NCBI GenBank assembly: GCA_002205125.1
Contig: NIOE01000003.1
Location: 558,001-622,000, forward strand
Reading direction: 5' to 3'
Length of the DNA stretch: 64,000 bases
From: Roseateles noduli
GTDB taxonomy: Bacteria > Pseudomonadota > Gammaproteobacteria > Burkholderiales > Burkholderiaceae_C
In this document: positions 28,144 through 37,288 of the stretch, one piece after another
Layout: each line of letters opens with the position of its first letter
How positions within the stretch are numbered: position 1 is the stretch's first letter
The notes under the pieces: generated by a model
Told to the model about the DNA's origin: nothing
Database searches by the model: none
The model's input: the letters and a program-made list of their open reading frames with translations, nothing else
Position numbers and translations under genes: made by a program

Positions 28144-28549
28144 GGAATGCCTTTGCAAAAAGAAAGTAATGCCCGTAGGCGTTGAAGATAACGAGCCACC
28201 ACATCGTCAGGAAGCAAAGAATCTGACGGAAACGTCCTTGAGCTGTTTTGGCGCCAGCGGTCATGCGCGGCTCCAGCCAGCGGACGATGATCATCCAGAT
28301 GGCCATCGACACGAAGATCAATGCCGGAACTACAGGCGGGAGTAGCGCCCTGACCGCTTCATTCGGCGTGTTGCAGACCAGATCCCGGATGGAAATTGCC
28401 GCCGTGCCGTCGAATACCAAGAAGAGCAGCGCCGAATCAGCGGCGGAACTCAATAACGCCGCCCTGCCGCGGAGCGTCATATTCAGGATCCAGGTCACTG
28501 CGGGCGGGCAGATTCCAGCAAGCCAATAGGCCAATACTTCCGGCGTCAT
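28133..28549 (-). CDS. Membrane protein of unknown function, low-GC patch
   Basis: A 138-residue protein with about four hydrophobic segments: LAYWLAGICPPAVTWIL, LLSSAADSALLFLVFDG, PALIFVSMAIWMIIV and ILCFLTMWWLVIFNAYG. A purine-rich GGAGTTCCC precedes ATG 28549. The base composition is clearly lower in GC than neighbours on both sides, and AT-ending codons such as AAT and GAA are frequent. It forms a two-gene unit with the small membrane protein that overlaps its end. The size, overlap and composition recall small foreign cassettes, but nothing identifies it as a toxin, immunity or phage protein. Confidence 0.6.
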   Translation of the reverse strand: MTPEVLAYWLAGICPPAVTWILNMTLRGRAALLSSAADSALLFLVFDGTAAISIRDLVCNTPNEAVRALLPPVVPALIFVSMAIWMIIVRWLEPRMTAGAKTAQGRFRQILCFLTMWWLVIFNAYGHYFLFAKAFHVA

Positions 28550-28741
28550 GGGAACTCCAAAGTCATCCGATGCATCAGATGCTAGGACTGCCGGAGAAAC
28601 TCGAAAACGACCCAACCCCGCGTTTTGCGAGGTTCAAGTCATCAAAACAGTGCAAACAAGTAGTCCAGCGCCAGCGCCGGACAAATCGGGGCTAGCGAAC
28701 CGCGCCGGAGGCGTCGCAGATCGATGAAGAACGCGCTGTGA

Positions 28742-30211
28742 TCAGCCGTGACGCAGGCAGAAGCGCGGACCGCCCTGCCCCTGGCCCGCGCCGTCTCCCG
28801 ACGGCACGAGTTCCCGGCGCACTGCGGCCGCGAAACTCGCCAGGCTGGCGCTGCGCAGCGCCAGGAACGGCACCTGATGCCGCTCGCTGAGGCGCTTGAG
28901 ATTCAGCGCCGAATCGTGGTCGATGCAGTCGACCGGGAACACCACCAGGTCCGCACGCGGCAGCAAGGCGGCCAGCAGGCCCTTGCGGGTTTCGAGGCCG
29001 CCGTCGTGATGGAGGAATTCCCCGTCGCGGCTTTCGACGAAATCGCGGATCGCGGGCGTCGAACTGGGTCGACCTCCCACATAGAGGATGCGGCGTCCGG
29101 CCAGCAGCGCCGAACCGTCGCCGCTGGCGTCCGGCGTGCCGGCGCTGAGCCGTTGAAGCTCGGCCTCGGCGGCCGCGAGTTCCTCGGCTTGCGCACGGGC
29201 GTGCGCCTGCACGCGCTCCAGCTGCTCTCTCAGGCTGTCCATCTGCCGCACGGCATCCTCGGACAGACGCTCCGCGCGCTCGCGGCGCTCGGTCTGCAGA
29301 GCGACTTGCGCAAGGAGATCGCTCGTCGATGACGGCGAATCGCCAGATCCCGCCTGTGGGAGGGTCGCGCGCAGTTCAGCCAGTTGCCGCTCCGCGTCGA
29401 GCGCCTGCTCGCGGAGCTGCTCCGCCATGCGGTCGCGCTCCTGCAGGGCCTCGTGCCGGCGCGCCTGCTCGCGCGCCAGCCGGTCCTCCAATTCCGCGTG
29501 ACCCTTCTCGAGCGCCACAAAGCGCTGCAGGTCGTGCCGGTTCGCCGACGCCATCAGGTGCGACAGCATGTGGACCTCGCCGAACACGGCCTGACGCAGC
29601 GTGACCGTCACCGCCTTGTGCGTCAGCAGCGCCCAGTAGGCGCCCTGGACCTCGCCGCGCCGCCAGGCCTCGCGCCAGGCGGCGTCGAGCGCCGCCTCGT
29701 CCGCGGCGGACGACATCGCCCGCACCGCGCCGGCGTGGCGCTGGTCCAGCGCCTTGTGGAGCGCCTTCGACACCTCGCCGCCCTGCGGCGCCAGGGACAC
29801 CGCGGCGTGGTGGACGTCCAGGTCGCTCATGCCCGCGACGTCGACATGCCGGCTCATCAACCGGCGCAGCTCCGCCGTGCCGAGGCAGTTGCCGATCACC
29901 GAGCAATGCAGATGGGGGTCGAGCTGGTGGAGCCGGCTCCGGTTCGTGACCGCGCCGTCAGGCGGGCTCCGGAACTCCGACGTCCGATCGGATGCCGCTC
30001 CCGAGCCCGGCAACGACGCCGACGCCGACGTCGATGCCGATGCCGATGCCGATGCCGATGCCGATGCCGTCGCCGATGCCGTCGCCGAATCCTCGTCGCA
30101 GCATGCGAATGGCGTCAGTCGTCCCGGCGCTCCGGACACCGCCAGCGATCTGTCCGCGCCCGCGAGCGCGGCCAGTCCACCGGAACTGAGTTTGAAGGGA
30201 GGCTTGTGCAT
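28742..30211 (-). CDS. DUF2325 domain-containing protein with coiled-coil
   Basis: A 489-residue protein. An N-terminal low-complexity Ala-Ser region lies near residues 35-60. A helical domain follows (LDPHLHCSVIGNCLGTAELR, then DVDVAGMSDLDVHHAAVS), and a long coiled coil spans about 245-370, rich in R, E, Q and A. The C-terminal DUF2325 domain carries the signature RRILYVGGRPSSTPAIRDFV, with HHDGGLETRKGLLAALLPRADLVVFPVDCIDHDSA compressed around a conserved Cys and His. DUF2325 is widespread and uncharacterised. ATG 30211 was chosen; a TTG at 30220 is possible. An inverted repeat lies just upstream. It has no evident operon partner. Confidence 0.85.
   Translation of the reverse strand: MHKPPFKLSSGGLAALAGADRSLAVSGAPGRLTPFACCDEDSATASATASASASASASASTSASASLPGSGAASDRTSEFRSPPDGAVTNRSRLHQLDPHLHCSVIGNCLGTAELRRLMSRHVDVAGMSDLDVHHAAVSLAPQGGEVSKALHKALDQRHAGAVRAMSSAADEAALDAAWREAWRRGEVQGAYWALLTHKAVTVTLRQAVFGEVHMLSHLMASANRHDLQRFVALEKGHAELEDRLAREQARRHEALQERDRMAEQLREQALDAERQLAELRATLPQAGSGDSPSSTSDLLAQVALQTERRERAERLSEDAVRQMDSLREQLERVQAHARAQAEELAAAEAELQRLSAGTPDASGDGSALLAGRRILYVGGRPSSTPAIRDFVESRDGEFLHHDGGLETRKGLLAALLPRADLVVFPVDCIDHDSALNLKRLSERHQVPFLALRSASLASFAAAVRRELVPSGDGAGQGQGGPRFCLRHG
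30014..30085 (-). repeat. Twelve-unit hexanucleotide repeat coding for Ala-Ser
   Basis: Twelve 6-bp units run in register, six of them identical (CGATGC on the plus strand) and the rest single-base variants (CGACGC, CGTCGC, CGACGT). Read on the minus strand they give alternating Ala and Ser/Thr in the N-terminal region of the DUF2325 protein. Slippage would change linker length without shifting the frame. Confidence 0.9.
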
Positions 30212-30229
30212 GGCGGGCAACGGCTGACG

Positions 30230-30265
30230 ACGCTTCGCAATATACCGTCGAATATGACGAAGCGT
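30230..30265. promoter_or_regulatory. Inverted repeat upstream of the DUF2325 gene
   Basis: ACGCTTCG (30230-30237) and CGAAGCGT (30258-30265) are perfect 8-bp arms around a 20-nt AT-rich centre containing TATATT on the minus strand, a possible -10 element. The site lies 19 to 54 nt before the DUF2325 start. It may be an operator of that gene; no regulator is encoded next to it. Confidence 0.45.
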
Positions 30266-30273
30266 GTTCCGTG

Positions 30274-30299
30274 GCCCGCCGTCGGCGGGCGAAGCCCGC
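30274..30299 (-). terminator. Alternative GC-rich hairpins after the small exported protein gene
   Basis: Two mutually exclusive stems can form: GCCCGCC/GGCGGGC (30274-30290) and GCGGGC/GCCCGC (30285-30299). They lie directly after the stop of the minus-strand gene at 30300 and before the DUF2325 promoter. No T-run follows, so termination is plausible but not proven. Confidence 0.4.
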
Positions 30300-30632
30300 T
30301 CAGGCCGACAGGCCGCGCGTCGCGTCGATCGTCGCGATCGCCTCGACGGTGTCGCCGTGACGGACCAGCCAGCTGACCTTCTCCAGCTGGCGCAGATCGC
30401 GGGTGTTGTCCGGATCGCGCTGCGCCATCAATTGCCGGCGCGCGTCGCGCAGCAGGTGCATGGCGTTGTCCTGGTGATCGCAGTAGAGCTCGACCTGCAC
30501 GGCGCGCAGCTGCTGCTGGACCATCGCGCGGCGCTCCGACTTGCGCGCCATGTCGTCGGGATCCGTGGAGGCCTGGGCCGACGCCGCCGCGAACGCGGCG
30601 ACCATGGCGAGGATCGGGGTGGACTTGCTCAT
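30300..30632 (-). CDS. Small exported protein, unknown function
   Basis: A 110-residue protein with a short signal peptide (MSKSTPILAMVAAFAAASAQA). The mature domain is predicted all-helical and charged (ARKSERRAMVQQQLRAVQVE, YCDHQDNAMHLLRDARRQLM), resembling small periplasmic helical or TPR-like proteins with one Cys. AGGAG lies 6 nt before ATG 30632, which decides the start. No operon partner is seen. I recognise no family. Confidence 0.7.
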   Translation of the reverse strand: MSKSTPILAMVAAFAAASAQASTDPDDMARKSERRAMVQQQLRAVQVELYCDHQDNAMHLLRDARRQLMAQRDPDNTRDLRQLEKVSWLVRHGDTVEAIATIDATRGLSA

Positions 30633-30990
30633 GTGCATCTCCTGGAGGTGTTGCCCTGGGACGTAAGGTGCGCCCATCGAATTAGGGCGTGCTTAAGATT
30701 TCCCGGGAACAGGCGCTGAGTGCATCGCCACGGCGCTCCACGCCCCGGGTTTTACGCGGCGGCAACGTCGCCGTCACGGAGCGTCACATGCGAGGGCAGC
30801 ATCGTCACAGCCGCGACGATCGGCATGACGTCCGGCACCACGACGGCGCTGCGCTTTGTATGCCAGTGTGTCGACGGTCCGCTTCGACACGCGCCGCGTC
30901 AATTCGCCGGTGCCGTCACACACCGTCGATACATCGGACCGATGAAATGCGGGCCATGCAGCCGTTGACGCTGCCCCACTGGAGCCCGCC
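30633..30990. other. 358-nt intergenic region, no convincing gene
   Basis: This stretch separates the divergent small exported protein gene and ohr. The open frames inside it are short, arginine-rich and have no ribosome sites. It must hold both promoters. GTCAC recurs several times (for example near 30773, 30783, 30806 and 30914) but without a clear spacing. No OhrR-type operator could be recognised with confidence. Confidence 0.5.
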
Positions 30991-31416
30991 ATGTCCACGA
31001 TCACCGATCACGTTCAAGTCCTCTACACCGCCCACACCCGCACCACCGGCGGACGCGACGGCCGCGGCCAGTCCGACGACCAGCGCCTGGACGTCCAGCT
31101 CGGGTCGCCCGGCACCTCGCGCCCCGGCACGAATCCGGAGCAGCTGTTCGCGGTCGGCTGGTCCGCCTGCTTCATCGGCGCGATGGGCCTGGCCGCCCAC
31201 GCGATCGGCGTGCGCCTGCCCGCGGAAGCGGCGGTCGACGCCTCGGTCGACCTCAACAAGGGCGCCGACGGCTACTTCCTGAGCGCCAAGCTGCGCGTCA
31301 GCCTGCCCGGCCTGCCCCGCGACACCGCCTACGAGCTGATCAAGCGCGCCCACGACACCTGCCCGTACTCGAAGATGACGCGCGGCAACATCAACGTCGG
31401 GCTGGAGCTGGTCTGA
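30991..31416 (+). CDS. ohr: Organic hydroperoxide resistance protein, Ohr/OsmC family
   Basis: A 141-residue peroxidase, the normal length for Ohr. It reduces organic and fatty-acid hydroperoxides using a reactive cysteine recycled by lipoylated proteins. Both catalytic cysteines are visible: FAVGWSACFIGAM (peroxidatic, near residue 60) and AHDTCPYSKMTRGN (resolving, near 124). The early YTAHTRTTGGRDGR segment carries the conserved Arg loop. CTGGAGCCCGCC precedes ATG 30991. No MarR-type ohrR is adjacent, so control must come from elsewhere. It is followed by the MBL hydrolase gene after about 60 nt, perhaps with its own promoter. Confidence 0.95.
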   Translation: MSTITDHVQVLYTAHTRTTGGRDGRGQSDDQRLDVQLGSPGTSRPGTNPEQLFAVGWSACFIGAMGLAAHAIGVRLPAEAAVDASVDLNKGADGYFLSAKLRVSLPGLPRDTAYELIKRAHDTCPYSKMTRGNINVGLELV

Positions 31417-31478
31417 CCGGGACGCGCGCGCTGGGTATAGTGACTTTCACCGTCACCCCGCCGCGCGCGCCTCCGGCC

Positions 31479-32387
<909 letters not shown>

Positions 32388-33317
32388 TCAGGCCTTTGCA
32401 CGGAGCCATCCGAAGGAAAGACCGCGCTTCTTCGGCGCCGGCGCAAGCCGAAGTCCTTCGTCCGCCTTCATCGCCTCGTATTGCTTGATGACCTGCTCCG
32501 CACGCCGGGCCACGCCGTGCGTGTCGATCCTGGCGTCACGGAGCAGCTGATCCAGCGCGCCGCGGTCGCCGTGGACCAGTTCCAGGAACGCGTCGTCGAG
32601 CATGCGCTTGAGGTCCTTGCCCCGGAAGTCACGGTAGGCGTTCTTTTCCTTGAAGAAGTCGAGCACGGCCGCGTCGGAGACATCGGGGAACGGCGGTGTC
32701 CTGAACGCCGATTCATGGTCGATGGAGTGCAGACGGCCGCCCCGGTCGATCAGGACGTTCTTCATCCGGCTCGGCGAGCGCGATCCTCGCGCCCCCCATT
32801 CGTCGAAGCGATCCCCGTGACCCACGATGAAGTCGAAGACGCTGAGTCCGTCGCGGCGGTATTTGCCGAGCAGGGTGCGCGCCTCGTCGGTATCGCCCAG
32901 GCCGTGGAAGGCCTCCTTGTACGAATGCTGGGACCGGCCGGTATCGATCTCGGGGGTGACGATCGTGCTGCGCGTGCCGTCCGCCGTCGGCAGGATCGTG
33001 GGCCGCGGCACGAAGGCCCGGCCTACCAGCAGACCGATGCGATGCACCATCTCCTCCTTGCGGGCCTCCGCTTCCTGGATCAGGGCGCTCTCGGCATCGA
33101 CCACCGAATCTCCCGTCTTGACGATCATGCGGCGTCCGTCCTCCAACTGGACGAGCCTGACCTCGTTCGTACTCGAGAGATCCTGCAGTACCCGGGCCCG
33201 CCGCAGTTGCTCGGGGCTGACGCCGTCACGGGTCGAGGGCTTGTCGGCGGCCTTTGCCGGGACTGGACATTGATTCTGGAAAATGAAACCGGCGCCGATC
33301 TTCATATCGCCATCCAT
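32388..33317 (-). CDS. Atypical (actin-fragmin/PI3-PI4-kinase-like) protein kinase candidate
   Basis: A 309-residue protein with a possible minimal atypical kinase pattern. EVRLVQLEDGRRMIVKTGD (K67) would be the ATP-binding Lys strand. An acidic helix with E82 to E89 follows. FDFIVGHGDRFDEW (D169, R170) resembles the catalytic loop, KNVLIDRGGRLHSIDHESAF supplies N187 and a metal-binding D200, and LLRDARIDTHGV lies near the C-terminus. This recalls the lipid and actin-fragmin kinase superfamily, which includes bacterial effectors. No signal peptide is present. GC content is slightly below neighbours. The assignment is by motif only and a HipA-like or other fold is possible. ATG 33317 is uncertain; ATG 33305 is the alternative. 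Confidence 0.5.
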   Translation of the reverse strand: MDGDMKIGAGFIFQNQCPVPAKAADKPSTRDGVSPEQLRRARVLQDLSSTNEVRLVQLEDGRRMIVKTGDSVVDAESALIQEAEARKEEMVHRIGLLVGRAFVPRPTILPTADGTRSTIVTPEIDTGRSQHSYKEAFHGLGDTDEARTLLGKYRRDGLSVFDFIVGHGDRFDEWGARGSRSPSRMKNVLIDRGGRLHSIDHESAFRTPPFPDVSDAAVLDFFKEKNAYRDFRGKDLKRMLDDAFLELVHGDRGALDQLLRDARIDTHGVARRAEQVIKQYEAMKADEGLRLAPAPKKRGLSFGWLRAKA

Positions 33318-33408
33318 CGATGTTTGAATGGCGAATCAGTCCGCCGCCGCAACTGTCGCGACGAAGGACGCGGCGCGCCGGCGTGAAGGAAATCACGCCG
33401 GCATTCGA

Positions 33409-34821
33409 TCAGTGACCCGCTGGATGAGCGCCCGGATCGTCCCGGTCCATCGTCACCGGGAACGGCGCCAGCCACGCCAGCACGATGGGCGGGATCGAGA
33501 ACACCAGCACCCAGCCGAAGAAGCTCGCGTAATGCTGGCCCACGCCCGCGTACAGCCAGCCGCTGACGCTGCCCGTGGCCCACTTGGTCAGCGCCATGAC
33601 GCCGGTGGCCATCGCGTAGTGGGTCATCTTGAAGGGCCCCGGGGCGATCTGCTGCATCATGTACAGCATGTGACCGACCGAGCCCATGCCGAAGCCGAAC
33701 TTCTCGATCGCGACCACGGCGCCTATCCACCAGAGGTCCGTCGGCAGCGCGTGGCTGAGGTAGTAGTAGGTCAGGTGCGGCAGGTTGAGCGCGACCGCCA
33801 GCAGCAGGAACGAGCGCCGCAGCGTCATCTTCGACGCGATGAATCCGCCGAGGAATGCGCCCGCGATGAATGCGATCGTGCCGGCGCTGCCGTAGATGTG
33901 GCCCAGCGCCGCGTTGTCCAGCCCCAGCCCGCCCGCCGAGCGCGGATCGAGCAGGAACAGCGGCCCGAACTTCTCGATGAAACCCTCGCCGAAGCGGTAG
34001 AAGAACACCACCGCCAGCATCATCCAGATCGACGGCTTCTGGAACAGCGTGATCCAGGAGGCCCGCAGCGACACCATCGCGCTGGACAAGTCCTGACCCT
34101 GCACCGCGGACGGCGCGCCGGGCGGCAGCACCCGCAGGTGCCACAGTCCGAAGCCGCCCATCATCGCCGCCGCGCCCAGCATCACCGCCATCCAGCACTG
34201 CACCCAGGTCCAGCCCAGCGAGCCGTGCAGCCAACCGGTCAGCGACACCAGCAGCCCCGACGCCACCACCGCGCCCAGGTTCCAGCACATGCCCTGCACG
34301 CCGGCGTAGCGCGCCTGCTCGCGCGGGCTCATGGTCGTCATGAACACGCCGTCGGCCACGATGTCCTGCGTCGCCGAGGCGAAACCGGTGATCCAGAAGA
34401 ACGCCAGGGACGCGCGGAAGAAGCCGTCCAGCGGCAGGCAGAACGCGACGGCGCCGATCGACGCCATCATCAGGAACTGCATGGCGATCACCCACCAGCG
34501 CTTGGTCCGGTACGGTTCCAGCAGCGGCGACCACAGCGGCTTGAGCACCCACGGCAGGTACATCTGCGAGGTGTAGAGGGCGATGTCCTCGTTGGACACG
34601 CCCAGGTTCTTGTAGAGGATGGCCGCCACCAGCCCGACCAGCACGTTCGGCAGGCCCATCGCCAGGTACACGGACGGCACCCAGGTCAGCGGGTGACGGG
34701 CGTGGCGGCCGGAGGCCTCGCCACCGGACGTCTCACCCGCCGGCGCCTCGCCCGTCGGCGTGTCACCGGGGCGCGGCGCGCGCGCGCTGCCACCGGCGAC
34801 CTGGGATAGATCTGCACTCAT
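33409..34821 (-). CDS. MFS transporter, AmpG-like
   Basis: A 470-residue, 12-helix transporter of the AmpG/SLC33-like branch. VPSVYLAMGLPNVLVGLVAA opens helix 1. LPWVLKPLWSPLLEPYRTKR holds the family loop between helices 2 and 3. SATQDIVADG is the characteristic AmpG motif in helix 4-5. An N-terminal cytosolic extension of about 45 residues is rich in Gly, Ala, Thr and Glu. AGGAG lies 8 nt before ATG 34821. AmpG imports anhydromuropeptides, but related proteins import sugars. The perfect LacI-type operator just upstream argues for a sugar or amino-sugar substrate. Confidence 0.85.
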   Translation of the reverse strand: MSADLSQVAGGSARAPRPGDTPTGEAPAGETSGGEASGRHARHPLTWVPSVYLAMGLPNVLVGLVAAILYKNLGVSNEDIALYTSQMYLPWVLKPLWSPLLEPYRTKRWWVIAMQFLMMASIGAVAFCLPLDGFFRASLAFFWITGFASATQDIVADGVFMTTMSPREQARYAGVQGMCWNLGAVVASGLLVSLTGWLHGSLGWTWVQCWMAVMLGAAAMMGGFGLWHLRVLPPGAPSAVQGQDLSSAMVSLRASWITLFQKPSIWMMLAVVFFYRFGEGFIEKFGPLFLLDPRSAGGLGLDNAALGHIYGSAGTIAFIAGAFLGGFIASKMTLRRSFLLLAVALNLPHLTYYYLSHALPTDLWWIGAVVAIEKFGFGMGSVGHMLYMMQQIAPGPFKMTHYAMATGVMALTKWATGSVSGWLYAGVGQHYASFFGWVLVFSIPPIVLAWLAPFPVTMDRDDPGAHPAGH

Positions 34822-34860
34822 CGACTTGTCTCCTCTTGTGGCCCGAAGCATAGAGCACGT

Positions 34861-34874
34861 TGACAACGTTGTCA
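34861..34874. promoter_or_regulatory. LacI-family-type operator palindrome
   Basis: TGACAACGTTGTCA is a perfect 14-bp palindrome with the central CG step typical of LacI-family repressor sites. It lies 40 nt before the MFS gene start, where it could block a promoter. No LacI-type gene is in the window, so the regulator must be elsewhere. Confidence 0.7.
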
Positions 34875-35074
34875 TACCCGGGCAATTGCGGAGGACGTGT
34901 CAATGCGTGCGCCGTACGGTTCCGTCCCGGGCCGTGAACGACTGCGCGGCAGGTCGCCGGACGTGGGGACGGGAGCGTCCCGTCGTCGTCACGCCGCCCT
35001 CACGGACAGGTTTCTGAAGGCTCTCGGGCGCAACCTGCGACCACCTCTCGTAACACCCGGCCTCCCCTCCGGTC

Positions 35075-36643
35075 ATGACCATGTCCCTCCTCCGCAACTT
35101 CCGCATCGGCAAGCGCCTGGCGCTGGCCTTCGCCGCCGTGCTGGTGCTGCTGTGCTTCATCGCGGCGTTCGGCATCCAGCAGATGAGCCGCATCAACGAC
35201 AACGTCCAGGACCTCAACACCAATTGGCTGCCCAGCGTCGCCAAGCTGGCCGACATGCAGGACGCCGCCAACGAGACGCGCCGCCTGTCGCTGCGCGGCG
35301 CCCTGGAGGCCGACGACGCCGCCCGCGCCAAGCTGATCCAGCAGCATGACGCCTCGATCCAGGCCTTCGACAAGGCCGCGCGCGAGTACGAACCGTCCAT
35401 CACCGGCGACAAGGAACGCGAGCTCTACGCCAGGATCCGCGACAGCTGGAAGGTCTACCTCGACGCCGACGCCGAACTGCAACGCGCCGTCGCCGGCGGC
35501 GAGGCGCAGCATGAGACCGCCCGCAAGCTGGCCGGCGGCAATTCCTCCGCCTCCTTCAGCGCGCTGGCCAAGGCGGTCGACAACGACGTGGCCTTCAACC
35601 GCGACGGCGGCGACCAGGCGGCCAAGGACGCCGCCGTCTCCTACGCCAACGGCCTGCGCGTCACCCTCGCAGCCGTGGCGGTCGCGCTCGCCATCGGCAT
35701 CGCCCTGGCGCTGCAGGTGACGCGTTCCATCACCACCCCGATCGCCCAGGCCGTGCGCGCGACCGAGGACGTCGCCGCCGGCGATCTCACCGTCCGCATC
35801 CACGCCGAAGGCCGCGACGAGCCCGCCGACCTCCTGCGCGCCATGGGCCGCATGGTCGACCAGCTGGGTCGCCTGGTCGGCCAGGTCCGCGACAGCAGCG
35901 ACAGCATCGCCAACGGCTCCAAGGAGATCGCCCAGGGCAACGCCGACCTGAGTTCCCGCACCGAGACGCAGGCCAGCAGCCTGCAGCAGACGGCGGCCTC
36001 GATGGAGGAGCTGACCAGTTCCGTGGCCCAGAACGCCCAGTCCGCGGGCCAGGCCAGCCGCATGGCCGCCGATGCCTCCGGCGCCGCCGGCGAAGGCGGC
36101 CATGCCGTCAGCGCCCTGGTCGAGACCATGCAGGGCATCAGCGACGCCTCGCGCCGCATCGGCGACATCATCGGCACGATCGACGGTATCGCCTTCCAGA
36201 CCAACATCCTGGCCCTCAACGCGGCCGTCGAGGCGGCCCGGGCCGGCGAACAGGGCCGCGGCTTCGCGGTCGTGGCGTCCGAGGTGCGGGCGCTGGCGCA
36301 GCGCTCGGCGGCGGCGGCCAAGGAGATCAAGGACCTGATCCAGGCCAGCACCCAGCGTGTGGACACCGGCGCCCGCCAGGCGCAGAGCGCCGGCGAGGTG
36401 ATGCAGCGGGTGGTGGCGCAGGTCAGCCAGGTCGACACCCTGATCCGGGAGATCTCCGCCGCCACGCACGAGCAGAACGGCGGCATCCAGCAGGTCGGCG
36501 ACGCCGTCACCCACCTGGACCAGGTCACCCAGCAGAACGCGGCCCTGGTCGAGGAAAGCGCGGCCGCCGCGGAAAGCCTCAACAGCCAGGCCCAGCAGCT
36601 GGCGAAGCTGGTCAGCCAGTTCCGGGTCGGCGTCGCCGCCTGA
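35075..36643 (+). CDS. Methyl-accepting chemotaxis protein, four-helix-bundle sensor
   Basis: A 522-residue transmembrane chemoreceptor. The first membrane helix is at about 12-32 ([20 protein letters not shown]). A periplasmic 4HB-type helical domain of about 155 residues follows, then a second helix near 192-212, a HAMP domain ([21 protein letters not shown]) and the signalling domain. The canonical tip [20 protein letters not shown] is intact for CheA/CheW contact. Methylation-helix segments with Glu/Gln pairs flank it. It has no C-terminal pentapeptide for CheR binding. It lies just upstream of the T6SS operon, separated by about 93 nt and probably unrelated to it. The ligand is unknown. 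Confidence 0.95.
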   Translation: MTMSLLRNFRIGKRLALAFAAVLVLLCFIAAFGIQQMSRINDNVQDLNTNWLPSVAKLADMQDAANETRRLSLRGALEADDAARAKLIQQHDASIQAFDKAAREYEPSITGDKERELYARIRDSWKVYLDADAELQRAVAGGEAQHETARKLAGGNSSASFSALAKAVDNDVAFNRDGGDQAAKDAAVSYANGLRVTLAAVAVALAIGIALALQVTRSITTPIAQAVRATEDVAAGDLTVRIHAEGRDEPADLLRAMGRMVDQLGRLVGQVRDSSDSIANGSKEIAQGNADLSSRTETQASSLQQTAASMEELTSSVAQNAQSAGQASRMAADASGAAGEGGHAVSALVETMQGISDASRRIGDIIGTIDGIAFQTNILALNAAVEAARAGEQGRGFAVVASEVRALAQRSAAAAKEIKDLIQASTQRVDTGARQAQSAGEVMQRVVAQVSQVDTLIREISAATHEQNGGIQQVGDAVTHLDQVTQQNAALVEESAAAAESLNSQAQQLAKLVSQFRVGVAA

Positions 36644-36736
36644 CGACGGCCCGTGAGCCGGGGGACGATTACCTAAGTCACCACCCCGACCGTCCCCCGC
36701 TGGCTATCCTTTCTTCCGGTCAAGAAGGACAACCAG

Positions 36737-37288
36737 ATGCTCACGCCGCGTTCGGGACACCAAAACCCCCTTTCCCTCACTCGCAGGGCCGCTGTCGCGG
36801 CCCCGTTGGCCTTGGGGGCCTTGCTCGCCCTGGGTGCCCTGGGGGGATGTTCCTCCCTGGACAAGATCAATCCCTTCTCCAGCTCGGACAAGCCCACCGA
36901 GGTGACCAAGGGCAGCATCCAGGCCTCGGCCCAGGTGAACCCGAGCGTCACCAAACGTCCGTCGCCGCTGCTGGTGCGGGTGTATGAGCTGAAATCGGAC
37001 GTCGGCTTCAATGCCGCCGACTTCGTCAGCCTGTACCAGAAGGACCAGGCCGAGTTGGGCACCGAGCTCGTCTCCCGCGAGGAGATGACGCTGCAGCCCG
37101 GCGAGGCGCGTCCATGGTCCAAGAAGATCCTGTCGCCCGAGACGCGCTTCGTCGCGGTCTTCGCCGCCTACCGCGACCTGGAGCGTGCGCGCTGGCGCGC
37201 GGTGGTGCCGGTGGTCGTGGGCCGCAAGCAGGAGATCCTGATCCAGGCCGACGAACTGGCGGTCAGCGCGACGGTCAGGCTGCCGTGA
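36737..37288 (+). CDS. tssJ: T6SS outer-membrane lipoprotein TssJ
   Basis: A 183-residue lipoprotein. After a long signal peptide (AAPLALGALLALGALGGC) with lipobox LGGC comes a transthyretin-like beta sandwich: PSPLLVRVYELKSDVGFNAA, DFVSLYQKDQAELGTELVSR, then ALARFVAVFAAYRD-type strands and VVPVVVGRKQEILIQAD. TssJ anchors the TssJLM envelope complex through TssM. AAGGA lies 7 nt before the ATG. It begins the T6SS operon, and its stop overlaps the GTG start of tssK. The upstream region (36675-36682) has AAGTCACC, a fragment of the element seen before tagH and the kinase gene. Confidence 0.95.
   Translation: MLTPRSGHQNPLSLTRRAAVAAPLALGALLALGALGGCSSLDKINPFSSSDKPTEVTKGSIQASAQVNPSVTKRPSPLLVRVYELKSDVGFNAADFVSLYQKDQAELGTELVSREEMTLQPGEARPWSKKILSPETRFVAVFAAYRDLERARWRAVVPVVVGRKQEILIQADELAVSATVRLP

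Noticed and set aside
30014-30085. Tandem repeats considered as a CRISPR array
   Set aside because: Units are 6 bp with no spacers and lie inside a coding sequence; the same holds for the 12-bp units at 56039-56098.
30720-30968. Possible 82-codon gene upstream of ohr
   Set aside because: There is no ribosome site, no hydrophobic or domain pattern, and proline/arginine-rich content like translated noncoding DNA.
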